A stretch of 64,000 nucleotides of DNA from Methylocystis heyeri (GTDB taxonomy: Bacteria > Pseudomonadota > Alphaproteobacteria > Rhizobiales > Beijerinckiaceae), in assembly GCF_004802635.2 (NCBI RefSeq), contig NZ_CP046053.1, positions 81,220 to 145,219 of the forward strand. Direction: 5' to 3'. Position numbers and translations under genes: made by a program. This document shows positions 59,197 to 64,000 of this stretch, piece by piece. Positions within the stretch are counted from its first letter, which is position 1. Every line of letters begins with the position of its first letter. Under the pieces are notes generated by a model. It was not told where the DNA came from. It made no database searches and was given only the letters and a program-made list of their open reading frames with translations.

Positions 59197-60270
59197 TTAG
59201 CCCTTCAAACTACAACCTTTCACCACGTATTTGCAATGCAATATAATGCCTTCCGACCAGCGGCGGCTCATGGCCGCTGCGGGCTCCACGATCGCGCGTT
59301 CCCAGGCTAGCGTCACCGCGGCGACCGCAAAGAACGCCAAAGCCAAAGAGGCTTCCGCCGGCGACCTTCCCGCCAATGCGGCATGAACCACGGTCACAAC
59401 CGGCAGATGCACGAGGTAGCAGGAAAAAGACGCCTCCCCCACCTTACGCAGCCCGGCCGCCGCCCATCCCGGCGCGGCGCCTTGCTTCAATCGGGCCGCC
59501 AGGATCACCCCGAAAACGATCGCCGCCGATGCAAAGCCGAACCCCGAAAAGCCGAGTTCGGCGATGCGAACGAGGATCGCAACGACGACAAACCAATAAA
59601 CTGCCTGGCCCAGCCCGAGCCCCGGCAGCCGCAGCGGCGGTCCATGCTGCGCCAGCGCCATTCCAATCAAAAAGCCTTCGGGTCGCACCGACCAAAGAAG
59701 GCTCCCGACGGGGCGCGGCATGACCGCCCCGAGCGCGAGACCCAATGCGCAAAGGCAGAGGCCTTCACGTCTCCCGAGCCCCGCCAGCAAAGGGGCCAGC
59801 GCGTAGAATTGGGCCTCCAAGGCGAGACTCCAAAAATGCGACGCCATCAGCGCGTCGGGACAGGGGGCCTTTCCGGCCCAGCAGCCCGCCCAATAAAAAT
59901 TCGCATAAAAACCTGCGCCGGCGACGAGATCGCTCGACCAACCCGGGTCACGGCCGCTCCAAAGCCGCAAAACCCCGATCGCCGCCAAGGTCGCCCAGGC
60001 CGGCAACGCGACCCTCGAAAAGCGCCGCAGCCAGAACGCCAGTGCGCCCGCCACAGCGTCGCCGCCGGCCTTCGCCCGCATCGCCGCGACGTTTTGCCAA
60101 ATCACATAGCCCGACAACACGAAGAACAAATCGACGCCAACGCCGAGCGCTGGCGCCGCCAGGCCGAAAGCCAGTGGGCTATCGAGGCCATAGACCAGCC
60201 CGACATGCGAACAAACGACCGCCAGAACCGCAAGCCCCCGCAGCTCGTCGATCGCGCCGTTTCGCCGCAT
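59197..60270 (-). CDS. Acyltransferase 3 family membrane protein
   Basis: 357 residues from the ATG at 60270 (MRRNGAIDELRGLAVLAV); an alternative start is 60309. IDELRGLAVLAVVCSH carries the catalytic-type His, and GVGVDLFFVLSGYVIW is the OafA/YrhL signature. About ten TM segments follow. Such enzymes O-acetylate surface polysaccharides or peptidoglycan. On a conjugative plasmid it could alter the cell surface, affecting mating or phage adsorption; that is inference. Confidence 0.85.
   Translation of the reverse strand: MRRNGAIDELRGLAVLAVVCSHVGLVYGLDSPLAFGLAAPALGVGVDLFFVLSGYVIWQNVAAMRAKAGGDAVAGALAFWLRRFSRVALPAWATLAAIGVLRLWSGRDPGWSSDLVAGAGFYANFYWAGCWAGKAPCPDALMASHFWSLALEAQFYALAPLLAGLGRREGLCLCALGLALGAVMPRPVGSLLWSVRPEGFLIGMALAQHGPPLRLPGLGLGQAVYWFVVVAILVRIAELGFSGFGFASAAIVFGVILAARLKQGAAPGWAAAGLRKVGEASFSCYLVHLPVVTVVHAALAGRSPAEASLALAFFAVAAVTLAWERAIVEPAAAMSRRWSEGIILHCKYVVKGCSLKG
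59228..59246 (-). promoter_or_regulatory. Regulon operator, small exported gene copy
   Basis: The minus strand reads TTATATTGCATTGCAAATA. It lies at the 3-prime end of the acyltransferase gene, 53 bp upstream of the exported Cys-rich protein. Confidence 0.6.
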
Positions 60271-60345
60271 CGAAGAAACTTGCCCGCGCGCGTCCGCTAC
60301 CCCTTCCAAAGAAAATCCTTCCCACCGAGAACATTCCGCGCCAAG

Positions 60346-60364
60346 TTATATTAAACTGCAATAT
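60346..60364 (+). promoter_or_regulatory. Regulon operator, acyltransferase/ssb copy
   Basis: TTATATTAAACTGCAATAT, between the divergent acyltransferase and SSB genes (72 bp before the ssb start). Confidence 0.55.
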
Positions 60365-60435
60365 CGTCAAACAGCCCGCCTCTTCCGAGGCTTCAACGGC
60401 GACGAACTTCCCGTCGCTCATTGGAGAACCAGCAC

Positions 60436-60783
60436 ATGCGCAGCACCAACCTCTTTATCGTTCGTGGCTACACCGGCGCCGACGCCAAAGGCTTCGACGG
60501 CGGCAAGGTCGCGAAAGTCAGCGTCGCGACCAACCGCGTTTGGACCGACCGAAAATCGGGGGAAAGAAAAGAGGCTACCGATTGGGTGACCATCACCATT
60601 TTGAACGAGAAAATCGCAAAATGGGCCGCGGAAAACGTCAGGAAAGGCGATCCCGTTTACGCCGAATGCCGCGTCGCGGAGCGCAACTACGAGAAGGACG
60701 GTAAAACGATCTACACCACGGACATTATCGCCAGCGTCTTCGATCGACTGGCGCCCTCCCAGGCCGGCGCCGATGAAGATTGA
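60436..60783 (+). CDS. ssb: Single-stranded DNA-binding protein
   Basis: 115 residues from the ATG at 60436, with GGAG upstream. The OB-fold SSB pattern is clear: NLFIVRGYTGADAK, VAKVSVATNRVWTDRKSGE, TDWVTITILNEKIAKWAAENVRKGDPVYAE and the C-terminal acidic tip ADED. It is shorter than chromosomal SSB. Conjugative plasmids often carry ssb to protect the incoming strand. Confidence 0.9.
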   Translation: MRSTNLFIVRGYTGADAKGFDGGKVAKVSVATNRVWTDRKSGERKEATDWVTITILNEKIAKWAAENVRKGDPVYAECRVAERNYEKDGKTIYTTDIIASVFDRLAPSQAGADED

Positions 60784-60965
60784 CCGGCGCCAAAGCTGAG
60801 CGCTTCGCCAAAAGCGCGGATCGACGCGCGCTTCCACCGCCTTGCGCAGCAGCTCTTTCTCGCCGACCAGCTGGCGATGAACCACCCGCTGCGCGATCGT
60901 CGGAGCTTCCTCGGCGTGGCTTGCTATAGTCGGCCCAGAGATTCCATTGGGAGCCAGGAAGCATC

Positions 60966-63156
60966 TTGCGGGCGGCAGCCGACACGACCACTTCGCGTGA
61001 AACGCTCGTCGGCTCGGTCGAGCGGGTGACTTTTCACAATGAGGAAAATGGCTTCGCCGTCCTGAAGGTGAAGGCGCGCGGTAAGCGCGACCTCGTCACG
61101 GTCGTTGGGCACGCCGCCTCGATATCGGCGGGAGAGTTCATACACGCCGTCGGTGTTTGGACGACCGATCGCACCCATGGGCTGCAATTCAAAGCCGACC
61201 TTCTCAAAACCACGCCGCCGACCACCACTGAAGGCATCGAGAAATATCTGGGCTCGGGAATGGTTCGCGGCATCGGTCCCAAGCTCGTGAAGAGAATCGT
61301 CGACGCGTTCGGGACGGGAACTTTCGAAATCATCGAAGCGACCCCCGAGAAGCTGAGGGATGTGCCGGGGATCGGGGAATTCCGCGCGGGAAAAATTGCA
61401 GCCGGCTGGGCCGAGCAGAAGGCCGTTCGCGACATCATGGTGTTTCTGCATTCCCATGGTGTTGGAACCTCGCGCGCGGTCCGCATCTTCAAGACCTATG
61501 GGCACGACGCTATTCAGGTGATGACGGAAGATCCGTATCGACTCGCCCGCGACATCAGAGGCATCGGCTTTCGGACAGCCGACGCCATGGCCATGAAAAT
61601 GGGCATGACGCGTGAGGCGCCGCAGCGGTTGCGGGTTGCGCGCCGGCGTGTCCTTCGCCCTCCAGGAGGCGACGGACGACGGTCATTGCGGGCTTCCCGT
61701 CGAAAATCTCGTCACTCTCGCCACGAAGCTGCTCGACGTCGACAAAGCGCTTGTGAGGGTGGCGCTCGATCACGAACTCGCCGGAGCCGAGGTTGTCGGC
61801 GACACGATCCGCGGCGAGGCGTGCGTTTTCCTGCGCGGGCTTCACATCGCCGAGCGCGGCGCGGCCGAACGGCTGCGCGCCCTGGTCCGGGGCGCCCTGC
61901 CCTGGCCGGCGATCGACGTGGAGAAGGCCCTCCCCTGGGTCGAGAAAAAGACGGGCAAGATGCTGGCGGCCTCGCAACGCGCGGCGATTGAAATGGCGCT
62001 CAGCTCCAAGGCGATGGTGATCACCGGCGGCCCGGGCGTTGGCAAGACGACCCTGCTCGATGCGATTCTGCGCATTCTCGCCGTTAAGGGGACGAAGATA
62101 CTGCTCGCCGCGCCGACCGGACGCGCCGCGAAACGCATGACCGAACAGACCGGTATCGAGGCGAAGACCATCCACCGCTTGCTGGAGATCGATCCCAAGT
62201 CCGGCGGCTTTCGCCGCGGTGCCGACAATCCTCTCGATTGCGATCTGCTCGTCATCGACGAGACCAGCATGGTCGACGTCTCGCTGATGTTTTCGCTCAC
62301 GAAGGCGATCCCTGCCCGCGCGGCGCTTTTGCTCGTCGGCGACGTGGATCAGCTTCCCTCGGTCGGGCCGGGGCAGGTGCTCGACGACATCATCAATTCT
62401 GGCGCGATACCGGTCGCCCGGTTGACCGAGGTGTTTCGTCAGGCGGCCGAGAGCCGGATCGTCGTTAACGCGCACCGGATCAATCGCGGTGAAATGCCGG
62501 AATGGCCAAAGCGCGGCGAGGATTCGGATTTCTGGTTTGTCGATGCCGACGATCCCGAGAAGGGAGCGGCGAAGGTCGTGGAAATTGTCCGCGACAGGAT
62601 TCCGCAGCGCTTTGGCCTCGATCCGATCCGGGACATTCAGGTGCTCTGCCCGATGCAGCGCAGCGCGCTCGGCGCGCGGTCGCTCAACGCCGAACTGCAA
62701 AAAGCCCTCAATCCCAATCCGCCCGCGAAGATCGAGAAATTCGGGTCGATTTTCGCGCCCGGCGACAAGATCATGCAGACCGAGAACGATTACGATCGCG
62801 ATGTTTTCAACGGCGACCTTGGAACCGTGTTGCGCATCGACGAGGTTGAAGGCCTCCTCGTCGCCGGCTTCGACGGGCGCGAGGTCGAATATCCGTTTGG
62901 CGAACTCGACACTGTGGTTCCCGCCTATGCGACGACCATACATAAGTCGCAAGGTTCGGAATATCCCGCCGTCGTCGTCACGCTCGCGACCCAGCATTAC
63001 ACCATGCTGGCGCGCAATCTCGTCTACACAGCCGTCACGCGGGGCAAGCGCCTCGTGGTCATCGTCGGGCAGCGCCGCGCGATGGCGATCGCCGTGCGAA
63101 GCGGTGGCGGACGCAAGAGGTGGACAAAGCTCCGGGAGTGGCTGACCGCGGATTGA
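60966..63156 (+). pseudogene. RecD-like helicase (RecD2 type), frameshifted by 7-bp duplication
   Basis: Two frames make one protein of ~730 residues. Frame 1 (60966 to about 61640) has the RecD2 N-terminal OB/HhH part (GSVERVTFHNEENGFAVLKVKARG, GIGPKLVKRIVDAFG, VPGIGEFRAGKI). Frame 2 (to 63156) has Walker A TGGPGVGKTTLL, Walker B LLVIDETSMVD, GDVDQLPSVGPG and YATTIHKSQGSEYPAV. The frame changes at a direct tandem duplication GGTTGCG-GGTTGCG (61627-61640). Removing one copy restores ..APQRLRAGVSFALQ... The TTG at 60966 is the probable start. Confidence 0.85.
61627..61640 (+). repeat. 7-bp tandem duplication breaking the helicase gene
   Basis: Two adjacent copies of GGTTGCG. Deleting either rejoins the two halves of the RecD-like gene in one frame. 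Confidence 0.9.
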
Positions 63157-63372
63157 TTCTTCTCGGCCGGCGCGTTTGATCGACTGTCGATTGGCACTTG
63201 CTCACCCCCGTTGGCTGGAGCCCCGGAGAGAGAACCCCTAGCCGAAACGCCGGCTGACGAGCGCAAGGGGCAAGCCATCGGCTGACGCCGCCCTTTGGGT
63301 GCGCTCGCCGGCACCCCGGCTCACGGGCTCACAAGGACAGAATATTGACGCCTCGATGGGATTGCGGCGCAA
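63157..63372. other. Intergenic region before the ArdC remnant
   Basis: No gene supported. GC-rich direct and inverted stretches (GCCGGCTGACGAGCG..., CGGCTGACGCC) resemble the leaders in 6600-9100 in composition. ACAAGGACAGAAT (63329-63341) may be the former ribosome-binding region of the ArdC gene. Confidence 0.4.
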
Positions 63373-63651
63373 GCCTTAGGCTACGAGTCGCACGAATGGG
63401 CGACGTTCAAGCAGTGGCAGGAGCGCGGTGCCCGCGTTCGCAAGGCCGCGAAGGGCACGCCGATCGACTTCTACAAAAATTTGCTGGTCGATGCTCGCGA
63501 GGAAGGTCTGTTTGAAGTCCGAAGGCGACCGCGGAAGATGGAAGTTTTGAATACGGATTTCGGGCGTCTCGCTCGATGGTTCTCTCCGGGGCGGGGTTGT
63601 TGGGAGCTCCCAACGCCTTCGTCGCGAAACCCGTTAATTCCTGTTAACTAA
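63373..63651 (+). pseudogene. ArdC-like antirestriction protein fragment
   Basis: The frame reads ALGYESHEWATFKQWQERGA, then VRKAAKGTPIDFYKNLL, matching the N-terminal ArdC domain (usually GY..PxWxTFKQAxExGGxVRKGEKGT). After ~45 residues the similarity stops and the frame ends at a TAA (63649-63651). The C-terminal zincin-like peptidase domain of ArdC is absent, so this is a remnant. Confidence 0.65.
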
Positions 63652-63737
63652 AAATTGCTTGCGCGAATCAAGTTTTCTGGCACTTTCACGGAACCTTGCC
63701 GCTCAAGGCGAATCTTCCGTTAGCGAAGGGCCATTTC

Positions 63738-64000
63738 GTGAATTCAGCTTCCGCCCGTTCGGAACCTCAGGTTCCGTCGATCGACGACACGATCGGCGCG
63801 CACGCTCGGCTGCTCAGTGAACAACTGCAGGCGATGAGTGAGGCCCTCTTCCCGCCATCGTCCAAAAAGGAATTGAGGAGGTTTACCTCCGGGGAGGCCG
63901 CCCGATTAATCGGTGTATCTGATTCTCGGTTGCGACAGCTTTCATTGGCTGGCGAAGGCCCGCAGCCAGCCGTCACGCCTGGGGGGCGGCGGCACTACAC
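63738..64000 (+). CDS. repA: RepA partition ATPase of a repABC system (5-prime part)
   Basis: 87 residues visible from the GTG at 63738, running off the window. It has the RepA N-terminal pattern: SIDDTIGAHARLLSEQLQAM, then LRRFTSGEAARLIGVSDSRLRQLSL (MerR-like helix-turn-helix) and GEGPQP..TPGGRRHYT. In repABC plasmids RepA is the ParA-type ATPase that also autorepresses the operon. The ATPase domain would lie beyond the edge. This anchors the window as a repABC replicon. Confidence 0.85.
   Translation, partial: MNSASARSEPQVPSIDDTIGAHARLLSEQLQAMSEALFPPSSKKELRRFTSGEAARLIGVSDSRLRQLSLAGEGPQPAVTPGGRRHY

Noticed and set aside
59383..60354. 323-aa open frame on the plus strand
   Set aside because: Antisense to the acyltransferase, which has the OafA/YrhL signature.
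1..64000. CRISPR arrays, tRNA or rRNA genes
   Set aside because: No regularly spaced short repeats with unique spacers and no tRNA or rRNA sequence were seen by eye; a dedicated search could still find an isolated tRNA.

Overview
The window is a stretch of a conjugative, repABC-type plasmid from an alphaproteobacterium, most likely of the Rhizobiales/Hyphomicrobiales. The evidence is the start of a RepA partition protein at the right edge, a complete VirB/VirD4 secretion operon, an IncP-like oriT and relaxosome block, and high-GC coding DNA with long antisense open frames. The resemblance to methylotroph plasmids is a memory-based impression, not something shown here.

Layout. Bases 1-3605 are a RIT element (three overlapping tyrosine recombinases between 14-bp inverted ends) abutting a truncated strawberry-notch helicase gene. 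Bases 3606-9526 continue a plasmid housekeeping island: Toprim protein, DUF2493, a 56-aa protein and DUF736, three of them preceded by long stem-loop leaders. Bases 9778-13517 encode a Gabija-like OLD nuclease/UvrD helicase pair, followed by a secreted HNH protein and a small membrane protein. Bases 14703-20909 are a 6.2-kb element with 95-bp Tn3-type inverted repeats and a perfect 5-bp target duplication (CGCAT). It has no Tn3 transposase but carries passenger genes and two nested insertion sequences. A PIN toxin/antitoxin pair follows at 21092-22103.

Bases 22301-28043 are the DNA-processing block (TraM, TraL, TraK, oriT, TraJ, relaxase) arranged as in IncP plasmids. Between it and the VirD4 gene lies an inserted conflict island (28097-35818). 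This is a minus-strand operon of an MBL-fold hydrolase, an E2-E1-JAB fusion, a four-TM protein and a Tle1-like DUF2235 lipase, divergent from an XRE repressor/ImmA peptidase pair. It is the best candidate for an undescribed system.

Bases 36042-48994 carry virD4, virB11, B10, B9, B8, B6, a small lipoprotein, B5, a secreted protein, B4, B3, B2 and B1, all on the minus strand. Divergent from virB1 is a plus-strand run of exported accessory proteins ending in a Toprim protein (49143-53301). Bases 53583-60783 hold regulators and small genes (Crp/Fnr, tandem-HTH XRE, replication-type HTH, acyltransferase, SSB). The right end has a RecD-like helicase broken by a 7-bp tandem duplication, an ArdC remnant and repA.

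A 19-bp motif beginning TTATATT, often with a second half resembling GCAATA, occurs upstream of traK, between virB1 and its divergent gene, three times in the region upstream of the tandem-HTH regulator, and upstream of two or three further genes including ssb. This suggests one regulator controls DNA processing, the secretion channel and accessory genes. All functional statements rest on reading translated sequence and motifs; no database search was run.
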